DNA of 35,338 nt from an uncultured Lachnospiraceae bacterium (GTDB lineage Bacteria; Bacillota; Clostridia; Lachnospirales; Lachnospiraceae): contig CAJUFL010000042.1 of NCBI GenBank assembly GCA_910585605.1, positions 1-35,338 on the forward strand, given 5' to 3'. Below the pieces are notes generated by a model. That model was not told the DNA's origin. It ran no database searches and worked only from the letters and a program-made list of their open reading frames with translations. Within the stretch, counting starts at the first letter, position 1; each line of letters opens with the position of its first letter. A program made the translations under genes and the position numbers. This document shows positions 7,146 to 14,112 of this stretch, piece by piece.

Positions 7146-7784
7146 TTACATTGATTGTTTTAACTGTTCAATGTTTCCACTTTGTATAGCACTAATATTT
7201 CTTGCGATTCTTTCCTCAGACCAGTTCCACCATTGAATCTCCAATAGTGCAGAAATGGTTTCTTCTGGAAATCGTCTCTTTATTGGTTTCGCAGGAACAC
7301 CGCCCACAATCGTATACGGTGGAACATCTTTCGTGACAACTGCACGAGTTCCAATGATTGCTCCATCTCCAATCGTGACACCAGCTAAAATAACAGCTTC
7401 ATAACCAACCCAAACGTCATTGCCTATGACAATATCGCCTTTATTATCCCATGCGTTTGTTACGCCTCTCTTCTCTAATCCCCATTCCTCAAAAAATAAT
7501 GGGAATGGATAAGTAGAAAAAGACGATAGTGTATGATTAGCACTGTTAAAAAGAAATTTTACACCACAAGCAATGGAACAGAATTTCCCAATCTGCAATT
7601 TGTCATGGTTTATCGGATAGTGATATAGTACGTTGTTCTTCTCAAATAACATCGGGTCATTTACAAAATCATTGTACATTGTAAAATCCCCAACCGTTAT
7701 ATTGGGATTCGTAATTACATGTTTCAAATAAATTGTTTCTTTATCACCTGTACGGGGATAAATCTGTTTTACTGGAATAGTCAT
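7146..7784 (-). CDS. Vat/CatB-type xenobiotic O-acetyltransferase
   Basis: A 212-residue left-handed beta-helix acyltransferase. It follows the Vat family throughout: V-L-Y-H-Y, D-K-L-Q-I-G-K-F-C-S-I, S-A-N-H-T (catalytic His84, matching the Vat histidine), G-D-I-V-I-G-N-D-V-W-V-G, hexapeptide repeats, and Y-T-I-V-G-G-V-P-A-K-P-I-K-R-R-F. Vat enzymes acetylate streptogramin A; CatB relatives acetylate chloramphenicol. Whether this one gives resistance cannot be told from sequence. AGGAGG seven bases before ATG sets the start. A promoter and a possible 12-residue leader peptide lie upstream, and it sits in the island. Confidence 0.9.
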   Translation of the reverse strand: MTIPVKQIYPRTGDKETIYLKHVITNPNITVGDFTMYNDFVNDPMLFEKNNVLYHYPINHDKLQIGKFCSIACGVKFLFNSANHTLSSFSTYPFPLFFEEWGLEKRGVTNAWDNKGDIVIGNDVWVGYEAVILAGVTIGDGAIIGTRAVVTKDVPPYTIVGGVPAKPIKRRFPEETISALLEIQWWNWSEERIARNISAIQSGNIEQLKQSM

Positions 7785-7814
7785 TTAAAATCCTCCTGTG
7801 AATTTGAATTGTGT

Positions 7815-7853
7815 TCATTTAACTATTCCAGATAAAGCAATGCAGAATTTCAC
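7815..7853 (-). CDS. Possible 12-residue leader peptide ahead of the Vat-like gene
   Basis: A GTG at 7853 preceded by GAGGTGG at five bases opens a 12-codon frame, (M)-K-F-C-I-A-L-S-G-I-V-K, ending 30 bases before the acyltransferase ATG. Short leader peptides of this kind control several ribosome-drug resistance genes by stalling. I see no clear alternative hairpin hiding the acyltransferase ribosome site, so the idea stays tentative. Confidence 0.35.
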   Translation of the reverse strand: MKFCIALSGIVK

Positions 7854-7883
7854 CTAAACCACCTCTCTTTTCAATTAAGGGCA

Positions 7884-7912
7884 ATTATATACGCTATTCA
7901 ATAAAAAAACAA
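7884..7912 (-). promoter_or_regulatory. Promoter of the Vat-like gene
   Basis: On the minus strand a TTGTTT -35 box (7907-7912) and a perfect TATAAT -10 box (7884-7889) are 17 bases apart. The expected start near 7877 gives a leader of about 90 bases, long enough for the small reading frame at 7815-7853. Confidence 0.65.
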
Positions 7913-8019
7913 TGACCTGTGACATTTCTTCAAAAAGTCACACACCTTATCAAATGGTTCACAGCCTTGTATAATCAGTGTTCCGAAACTTTTTCATACT
8001 GTTTCTTATTGTATTTGTA

Positions 8020-8183
8020 CCCCACTATTATATAACTGGGGTTACAAGTTGGATTGGGGTAAGGCAATCCAACACAAGCTAGTTCAAACCAGTGGCTTAC
8101 GCTTCGCACGCCACTAGGAGGACTGCCTGTAATTTAAATCATTTTTTTCGATTCAAAAAGCGAATTGCATCGAAACGCAATTC
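8020..8183. repeat. Array of four hairpins, possible IS200/IS605-type end remnant
   Basis: Four stems follow closely: TACCCCA with TGGGGTTA around 8030-8045; TTGGATTG (8049-8056) with CAATCCAA (8065-8072); AGTGGC (8091-8096) with GCCACT (8110-8115); GAATTGC (8162-8168) with GCAATTC (8177-8183). No frame crosses them. Such stacked imperfect hairpins resemble subterminal ends of IS200/IS605-type elements, but there is no transposase here and I cannot confirm it. This is the main content of the interval 7913-8213. Confidence 0.45.
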
Positions 8184-8195
8184 AAAAGTTGTAAA
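8181..8195 (+). repeat. 15-bp direct repeat, left copy
   Basis: TTCAAAAGTTGTAAA, identical to the copy at 9434-9448. The two copies flank the unknown gene at 8214-9392. Confidence 0.7.
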
Positions 8196-8213
8196 ACTAT
8201 CCATCTTATATTT

Positions 8214-9392
8214 TCAAGAATTAACCTTCTCTAAAATCTCAGACTCTAATTGTCCCCTTATTTTTGCAAAATCTAATTTTTTAATCTTCTTTTCTCTTAT
8301 GTTTGCATTTAAATATCCATTTTCTAAAAGTCCTTCATTTTTACATACATCTTCAATATTCATTTGATGAATTGAAATCGGATAATCATTTATTATAACA
8401 AATGCCTTAACTGGATTAATTTGCATAGCATCAATAATTCCATTATCTGCTGTACCAAAGTAAGAAAGAATAATTTGCTCTGTATTTTTCCTATTATCCC
8501 ATAACATAATCTGCTCTATAAGTCTAATATGGTAAATATCCCATGTAACATTCAAAATATTTTTTATGATATCTGAGTTGTTTTTTAACTTTTTAAATGT
8601 CTTATGTACTCTACTATCATCCATAATGTATAAAGACAATATAACAATTTCTTTTTCTAAATAACAGTTCAGTACATTTAAACAATACACTATCAGTTTC
8701 TCAATTTTTTTACTTTTATCAGAAACAATATCATATGTTTTTATTAAAAATGCTTTCATGACACAACAACACAGCAAATTAAATTGTTCTAATGCCTGGT
8801 CCATTTGACCAAGTGCCATATCATATATTTGTTTTATTCTCATATAATCATTGGATGACAAATAAATATTTTCAAAATCCCCATTAACTAGTGAAATATT
8901 ATCAAACTTTACAAAAGACGTTATCATTTCAGAAAGAATTCCTAAATCAACACATGTCCTCACTCTCTCCATAAGAGCTGTTGCTATACTAATTTGAAAT
9001 CCTCCTTTTTTTATATAATCAAGATAATTTAAAAATTCAACTTTATCAATATTTATTTTACGTCCTATCATCATTTTGTTTAAGTATGTAAGAATATTTA
9101 AATCAAAATCTATGGTTTTACCAACTTGAACTAAAACTCTTTCCGAAATATGTTTTGAGTCCAAAATCCAAGTTTTTGTATAATCTCCTATTCCCCAAAG
9201 TCCACATTGCCCTATTTTTTGGTTTTTTAAAGAATCATCAAAATTTGAATATTCCTCATCAAACAAAAAGATTCTACAATCACTTATTTTGTCCTTATAT
9301 AATCTAAATTTTTCTACTTTCTCTAATGTACTTGAAGACTGCAAAATATCCTCTATAACCTTCTTTTTATATTCATTTATCTGCTGATTCAT
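8214..9392 (-). CDS. Unrecognised 392-residue protein
   Basis: I do not recognise this protein. It has 392 residues, is soluble and mostly helical by composition, rich in Ile, Leu, Lys and Asn, with no signal peptide, and ends in a lysine-rich stretch. A middle segment around L-L-C-C-C-V-M-K-A-F-L has three adjacent cysteines. The ATG at 9392 has a GAGGAA site seven bases upstream; an ATG at 9431 does not. It is markedly more A+T-rich than the later chromosomal genes and is flanked by 15-bp direct repeats, both signs of transfer. A role in defence or another island function is only a guess. Confidence 0.8.
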   Translation of the reverse strand: MNQQINEYKKKVIEDILQSSSTLEKVEKFRLYKDKISDCRIFLFDEEYSNFDDSLKNQKIGQCGLWGIGDYTKTWILDSKHISERVLVQVGKTIDFDLNILTYLNKMMIGRKINIDKVEFLNYLDYIKKGGFQISIATALMERVRTCVDLGILSEMITSFVKFDNISLVNGDFENIYLSSNDYMRIKQIYDMALGQMDQALEQFNLLCCCVMKAFLIKTYDIVSDKSKKIEKLIVYCLNVLNCYLEKEIVILSLYIMDDSRVHKTFKKLKNNSDIIKNILNVTWDIYHIRLIEQIMLWDNRKNTEQIILSYFGTADNGIIDAMQINPVKAFVIINDYPISIHQMNIEDVCKNEGLLENGYLNANIREKKIKKLDFAKIRGQLESEILEKVNS

Positions 9393-9433
9393 TGTATCTT
9401 CCTCTCTGTAATATTTATCATACTGGAACATCT

Positions 9434-9448
9434 TTCAAAAGTTGTAAA
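9434..9448 (+). repeat. 15-bp direct repeat, right copy
   Basis: TTCAAAAGTTGTAAA, identical to 8181-8195. A shorter GGTTGTAAA match follows at once. Confidence 0.7.
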
Positions 9449-9520
9449 CTGGTTGTAAAAATTGACTACCTAATCTCATAATCTATCTAAATCAAAGGAA
9501 TTCCATCAAATTGCCACCTT

Positions 9521-9550
9521 CTGCCGTGTCAGATGAATAATATTTATCAC
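9521..9550 (-). repeat. Phosphatase-start scar repeat, copy 3 (diverged)
   Basis: Thirty bases similar to copies 1 and 2, with a two-base loss in the A run and one substitution (GTGTC for GTGGC). On the minus strand an AGGAGG site is still present upstream and a GTG opens a 14-codon frame (9506-9550) reading V-I-N-I-I-H-L-T-R-Q, so the phosphatase frame is lost. It lies upstream of the unknown gene at 8214-9392, as copy 1 lies upstream of tnpV. Confidence 0.7.
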
Positions 9551-9893
9551 AAACGAAAATCCTCCTAAATGCTATATTCTACCCCGATTTGCCGCAGTTT
9601 GCCGAATATAATCTTTGTTATGAGATTGTTAAATTTGTCACAGAATGAGCAATAAAAAGCAAAATGTAACAAATTAAAGCAAAAAAACATGTTAGAAATG
9701 GATAGTCTTACTACTTTGCTTATTTTAACACATCAGATTATGAATAAAACATCTTTATCAATACCGACATTCACCAAATATAAGAGTTAATAAAATTCCC
9801 AAATCAAATATTTCATGACAATAACATCTTTTATCATTTTAAAAATAGAAAGTGCATATATCGAAATTGAAAACATCTTCAAATTTTACAAAA
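9551..9893. other. A+T-rich intergenic stretch
   Basis: I see no gene here. A 34-codon plus-strand frame starting near 9689 has no ribosome site. The high A+T content matches the genes on both sides. Confidence 0.5.
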
Positions 9894-10568
9894 TCAATTA
9901 TCAAAAACATCTTTTACACACTTACAAAGAATAATCTTGTCACCAGACCATTTCCATTTTTTCCGCCATTTTTTTATTATGTCGTTATATCCTTGATCAT
10001 GACTGATAATAATTATTTTTGAATAAGAATGCTCTTTTGCTACTTTTCCCAACTCTGTCTTAATTCTATTATCAACTGCTTGATTTCCTCTCTTTACAGA
10101 AACTGTTTTCACTTTATCTCCAACTCCTTTTTTACCTTTTATCTTTTTCAAGACATTCTCATCTGCTGCATATATGATAATATCCTCTTTGTCCGATACC
10201 CTCTCAATACCCTCTACTGCTTCTGTCCAATGATTATCACCATCAATCGCAATTATCGTTTTTCCACTGTCTTTTACCTTTATCCTATTATTATCACGCT
10301 CAATCCTTTCTATAATTTTTTTACCATCCTTTGGTTCACTACTCCAGTAAGGGGAACCTCCCATATAATACACATATCCTGTCATGAATCTATCTTTTTT
10401 AACATAATCTTTTTTAATAGATTCAATTCTTGTATTTTCTCTTTGAATATAATCCAATATTTCACTCTCTGACACCCCCCAAAAATTCAATTTTCTCTCA
10501 TACCTCTCTATATCTCGAAATTTAAGCTTCGCTAACAATATTTTTTTGCTTTCAGAAAGCATTTCCAT
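9894..10568 (-). CDS. Probable PIN/NYN-like nuclease domain protein
   Basis: A 224-residue, very lysine-rich protein. The N-terminal half is helical and unrecognised. The C-terminal half (about 100-224) looks like a PIN/NYN-type RNase fold: a strand ending in an acidic pair (I-I-A-I-D-G-D-N), a later N-Q-A-V-D-N-R-I (second acidic site), and I-I-I-I-S-H-D-Q-G-Y-N-D-I-I-K-K-W (third acidic site), the usual D...D...S-x-D-x-G-F pattern. This is motif reading, not a database match. The start at 10568 has AGGAG nine bases upstream; the ATG at 10577 is too close to it. It stands alone in an A+T-rich area. Confidence 0.65.
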   Translation of the reverse strand: MEMLSESKKILLAKLKFRDIERYERKLNFWGVSESEILDYIQRENTRIESIKKDYVKKDRFMTGYVYYMGGSPYWSSEPKDGKKIIERIERDNNRIKVKDSGKTIIAIDGDNHWTEAVEGIERVSDKEDIIIYAADENVLKKIKGKKGVGDKVKTVSVKRGNQAVDNRIKTELGKVAKEHSYSKIIIISHDQGYNDIIKKWRKKWKWSGDKIILCKCVKDVFDN

Positions 10569-10784
10569 TTGTACCATCTCCTAAAAATAAATTTATTTAC
10601 ATTTCATAATCCACATATCACAAGCCTATACATAAAAATTCAAAGCAAACATTATTTTGATACAATATCAGTATTTAAATTAGGAAACACAACAGATGAT
10701 TTTTAAATCTATATATGTAATGTAATATTCTCCTAATATTCACAAATACACGTAATCTCATAAAAATCAATCCTCTGCAAATAA

Positions 10785-11387
10785 TCACACCATCTTCTTC
10801 GGCAGTTTTAACGCTTCCATATTTTCCAACATCACATTCTTTCGGTTATCACATTCACCCAAAGTTGCAAGCCACAATTTGCTATCATATCCGCAAAATG
10901 ATTTCTTTGAATCTTTTTTTAATTGTTTTCTATAATTACTCTCTTCATTATATTTTTGAAACCAAGGCATGACAAACTTTTCAACCGCATCTGTGACATT
11001 CTGAAAACTTATCTTTGCGATTTCTTCATCAGCAAAATCCCACCAGATATCCTTACCGGCTATATATTCTCCTAACCGATCCCCAAATCCCGTATTCATC
11101 CATTTCATAGGAACATATAATGGCATAATTGCTATATTCACTGTAAAGGTTTTTGAACCATGTCTTTCTTTTTGTAAGTTAATATATTCTAACAAATCAA
11201 TCTGATTTCTTCTGACATAAGCATTTGTCTTCCGTTTCAAAAAGCCTTTCTGTTCCAAGTAATTACCCAATATCTCTTTACTGTACTTTTCAAATGCCGA
11301 ATCTGCCTCCCTCTTATCTATAACAGAAAGCTCCTGCTCTAATCTTATATGGCTTCTATTTCCCTGCAAGGTGAATTTTTTTATCAT
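10785..11387 (-). CDS. DUF4304-like protein
   Basis: A 200-residue soluble protein. The segment with L-E-Q-K-G-F-L-K-R-K-T-N-A-Y-V-R-R, followed by L-L-E-Y-I-N-L-Q-K and F-T-V-N-I-A-I, fits the DUF4304 pattern (a domain whose function is unknown). GGAGG five bases before the ATG at 11387 sets the start; the ATG at 11432 lacks a site. It lies alone, with 200 bases of A+T-rich sequence after it. It may be a stand-alone immunity or island protein, but nothing in the sequence proves this. Confidence 0.6.
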   Translation of the reverse strand: MIKKFTLQGNRSHIRLEQELSVIDKREADSAFEKYSKEILGNYLEQKGFLKRKTNAYVRRNQIDLLEYINLQKERHGSKTFTVNIAIMPLYVPMKWMNTGFGDRLGEYIAGKDIWWDFADEEIAKISFQNVTDAVEKFVMPWFQKYNEESNYRKQLKKDSKKSFCGYDSKLWLATLGECDNRKNVMLENMEALKLPKKMV

Positions 11388-11469
11388 GCGCCCCTCCATG
11401 AAACCGTGTTTTGTATAACTAATATTATACAATAAAATTCATTTTTTGCAACTGTATATGTCTTATTAC

Positions 11470-11613
11470 CTATATAATATTTATACCAGTATCTGATAGC
11501 AAAATATCCCCACCAAAGATATCTCTATAATTTAGAAGCGATAATCCTTCTCCATTCCCCAAAATCACATTTATATTCCCATCATATCTCCTTATCGTTT
11601 GACCAACAATAAA
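11470..11613 (-). pseudogene. Possible gene remnant, 47 codons
   Basis: Between the DUF4304-like gene and blaI the minus strand holds a 47-codon open stretch with protein-like content (D-G-N-I-N-V-I-L-G-N-G-E-G-L and F-G-G-D-I-L-L-S-D-T-G). It has no start codon or ribosome site and is closed upstream by a stop. I read it as the end of a decayed gene. No other coding signal is seen in 11388-11735. Confidence 0.3.
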
Positions 11614-11735
11614 TCAGTCCGACAAACCAGAAAACACATTCCCCGCACCATATTGAATAATGTCCAGCAAAAACATCAAGTAACATCCTGCTTTATCCTA
11701 TGAACCATTTATAATCAACAAAATTTTTCAAAAAA

Positions 11736-11787
11736 TTGACTTTTTCCGATTCCCATTTTATAATCTATATTACACTCGTAAGATTTG
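11736..11787 (+). promoter_or_regulatory. blaI promoter with Bla box
   Basis: TTGACT (11736-11741) and TATAAT (11759-11764) are 17 bases apart. Directly after the -10 box lies TATTACACTCGTAAGAT (11768-11784), matching the BlaI operator type (TATTACATATGTAAGAT in Bacillus licheniformis, from memory). A BlaI dimer here would cover the start point, so blaI-blaR1 should repress itself. A GAGGAGGG ribosome site follows. Confidence 0.85.
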
Positions 11788-11800
11788 AGGAGGGTTAAAA

Positions 11801-12187
11801 GTGAAAAAACTGCCACAAATTTCAGAAGCAGAATTTGAAGTGATGAAAGTCATATGGAAACACGCACCAATCAATACCAATGAAATAACAGAAAAATTAA
11901 CACAGACCACCACATGGAGTCCTAAAACAATACAGACTTTGATAAAGCGGCTTGTAACAAAAGGGGCTCTTTCTTATGAAAAGCAAAGCCGGGTATTCGT
12001 TTACACACCTTTGATCGAAGAAAAGGAATACATCGGACAGGAAAGTCATTCTTTTCTTAAACGCTATTATGACGGGAATATTACAGCAATGCTTTCTGCC
12101 TATATTGAAGATGATAAGCTCTCTGAATCGGAAATAGACACTCTGCGTTCACTTCTCTCAAAGGGTTCAAAAGACAGGAGGCATTAA
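11801..12187 (+). CDS. blaI: BlaI/MecI-family repressor
   Basis: A 128-residue repressor of beta-lactam-inducible genes. The N-terminal winged helix (about 1-75) carries the family pattern I-S-E-A-E-F-E-V-M-K-V-I-W, N-E-I-T-E-K-L and W-S-P-K-T-I-Q-T-L-I-K-R-L. The C-terminal part is the dimerisation and cleavage region. It binds as a dimer to Bla boxes and is inactivated after BlaR1 is acylated by a beta-lactam. It starts at GTG with a GAGGAGGG site. It is followed after a single base by blaR1, the classical blaI-blaR1 order. Three Bla boxes in the window (one here, two before the penicillin-binding protein gene) are its likely targets. Confidence 0.95.
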   Translation: MKKLPQISEAEFEVMKVIWKHAPINTNEITEKLTQTTTWSPKTIQTLIKRLVTKGALSYEKQSRVFVYTPLIEEKEYIGQESHSFLKRYYDGNITAMLSAYIEDDKLSESEIDTLRSLLSKGSKDRRH

Positions 12188-12188
12188 T

Positions 12189-14027
12189 ATGGCAGATTTT
12201 GGAATACGCTTTTTCCTATGCAATATTTTTATTTGTATTATCATTGGCATACTTCTTATAGCAAAAAGGGCATTAAAAAACCATCTGACCAGCAGAATGC
12301 AATTCAATTTATGGTTTCTGCTGCTTGGGCTTCTTGCCGTCCCACTTATTCCTCTTCGTTCGATTGGAGTTCCACAGGTTCTCGCATGGATTGAAACATG
12401 GAAAAATACTATATCATCAAACAAGGGAATGATTACAGAAACAGCTGCAAGCCAAAATATATCCGGCACTGTAAAACAAATAAATGACTATACACTGTCT
12501 ATCAGCAATGAAACACCATCTATTGTTGGACTTATATTGTGTGAGATATGGCTGGCTGGCATTATAGTCATGCTTTTATTAGTTGTAAGATCAGTATCCC
12601 GCTTAAACACTTTGAAAAAGTCTGCACTCCCTTTGCAAAACAAAACCATCCATATATTATACAATAGCTGTTTACAGGAGATGAAGATAAAAAGAAAGAT
12701 TCCTATTTACAGCACTGCCTTTTTGAAATCCCCTATTATTGTCGGATTATTCAAACCATGTATTTATCTGCCGATCCACCTGATATCAGATTTCCTTGTT
12801 GATGCCAAAGGGCATAAAGGACCCAGAGGGTGTTTTAATGCTGCGGATATGCGTTATATGCTGTTGCATGAATTACAACATTACAGACACAAAGATACTC
12901 TGGCTGGTTTCTTTATGAATCTTGCCGGCATATTCTACTGGTGTAATCCTTTGGTGTGGTACGCATTGAAAGAAATGCGTAATGACAGGGAAATTGCCTG
13001 CGATACTTCTGTCCTGAAGTTTCTTGAAGAGAATGAATATGAAGATTACGGAAACACACTGATCAACCTGGCAGAAAAAATTTCACTTACACCATTCCCT
13101 TTTGCTGCCGGAATCAGAGGAAGTATGAAACAAATGCAGCGGAGAATCACTAATATTTCTTCTTATCAAAAGCCTTCCGTTTACAGGAAATTAAAAGGGC
13201 TTGCTGCTTTTGCTGTTATTGCAGTTATTCTTTGGGGATTTACCCCAATGCTGTCTACCTATGCCGCGGAACAGAACCAGTATAAATGGACTATATCTTC
13301 TGAAAAAGTTTCCACAATTGATTTATCTTCCTATTTCAATGGATATGAGGGCAGTTTCGTTTTATATGATTTAGAAGGCGATACATGGAATATTTATGAC
13401 ATGGACCATGCCACTTTAAGGACATCTCCAGACTCCACCTATAAGATATATGATGCACTGTTTGGTTTGGAAGAAGGGATCATTTCACCAGATGATTCTT
13501 TCATGGCATGGAACGGAACAGAATACCCATTTGAAGCATGGAACATGAATCAGGACTTATATTCTGCGATGCAGTCCTCCGTCAACTGGTATTTTCAGGA
13601 AATAGATGAGCAGCTTGGTTCTTCTGCTATTCAAAGCTACATCAGGAAAATCGGATATGGAAATGAGAACATCCAATCCAACCTCTCCTCTTACTGGATG
13701 CAGTCCTCCCTGAAAATCTCTCCGGTAGAGCAGGTTGCGCTTTTGACAGACCTCTATCACAATCGCTTTGGCTTTACTCTGGAAAATGTAAATGCCATAA
13801 AAGATTCCATTTGCCTATATTCATCTGAACACAAAAATTTTTACGGAAAAACCGGAACCGGAAGTGTAGACAATCAGGATGTGAACGGCTGGTTTGTAGG
13901 CTATATCGAAGCTAATGGCAGCACATACTTTTTTGCCACTAACATACAAAGTACCTCTGATGCTACCGGAAGTAAGGCAGCAGAAATCACAAAAGCTGCC
14001 TTATCTGATTTAAACCTCTGGCAGTGA
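12189..14027 (+). CDS. blaR1: BlaR1/MecR1-family beta-lactam sensor and metalloprotease
   Basis: A 612-residue membrane sensor. Membrane segments lie at about 8-26, 38-57, 111-134 and 336-356. The cytoplasmic M56 protease has H-E-L-Q-H (227-231) and the third zinc ligand Glu in D-R-E-I-A-C-D (about 268). The outer C-terminal sensor domain (about 365-612) is class D beta-lactamase-like, with S-T-Y-K (416-419), S-V-N (464-466) and K-T-G (554-556). The acylated Ser416 signals to the protease, which leads to loss of BlaI. All key residues are present, so it looks functional. An AGGAGG site overlaps the end of blaI; a hairpin includes its stop codon. Confidence 0.96.
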   Translation: MADFGIRFFLCNIFICIIIGILLIAKRALKNHLTSRMQFNLWFLLLGLLAVPLIPLRSIGVPQVLAWIETWKNTISSNKGMITETAASQNISGTVKQINDYTLSISNETPSIVGLILCEIWLAGIIVMLLLVVRSVSRLNTLKKSALPLQNKTIHILYNSCLQEMKIKRKIPIYSTAFLKSPIIVGLFKPCIYLPIHLISDFLVDAKGHKGPRGCFNAADMRYMLLHELQHYRHKDTLAGFFMNLAGIFYWCNPLVWYALKEMRNDREIACDTSVLKFLEENEYEDYGNTLINLAEKISLTPFPFAAGIRGSMKQMQRRITNISSYQKPSVYRKLKGLAAFAVIAVILWGFTPMLSTYAAEQNQYKWTISSEKVSTIDLSSYFNGYEGSFVLYDLEGDTWNIYDMDHATLRTSPDSTYKIYDALFGLEEGIISPDDSFMAWNGTEYPFEAWNMNQDLYSAMQSSVNWYFQEIDEQLGSSAIQSYIRKIGYGNENIQSNLSSYWMQSSLKISPVEQVALLTDLYHNRFGFTLENVNAIKDSICLYSSEHKNFYGKTGTGSVDNQDVNGWFVGYIEANGSTYFFATNIQSTSDATGSKAAEITKAALSDLNLWQ

Positions 14028-14047
14028 CATACCTATTGTATGTCACT
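14023..14047 (+). terminator. Hairpin at the end of blaR1
   Basis: A perfect 10-bp stem, AGTGACATAC with GTATGTCACT, and a five-base loop; the blaR1 stop codon is in the left arm. The following T run is broken (CATTCTTTTA), so termination may be partial. Confidence 0.6.
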
Positions 14048-14112
14048 AACCATTCTTTTATAATCCATTTCATACTGTAGATAAAGCCCAACACAAAACT
14101 GTTCACTCCTCA

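Noticed and set aside
4252..9550. A CRISPR array suggested by repeated 34-base units
   Set aside because: Only three copies, spaced by thousands of bases, one diverged, and with no cas genes.
10029..10472. A 147-codon plus-strand frame
   Set aside because: Antisense to the PIN/NYN-like gene; Phe/Ile/Tyr-rich output reflects A+T-rich lysine codons read backwards.
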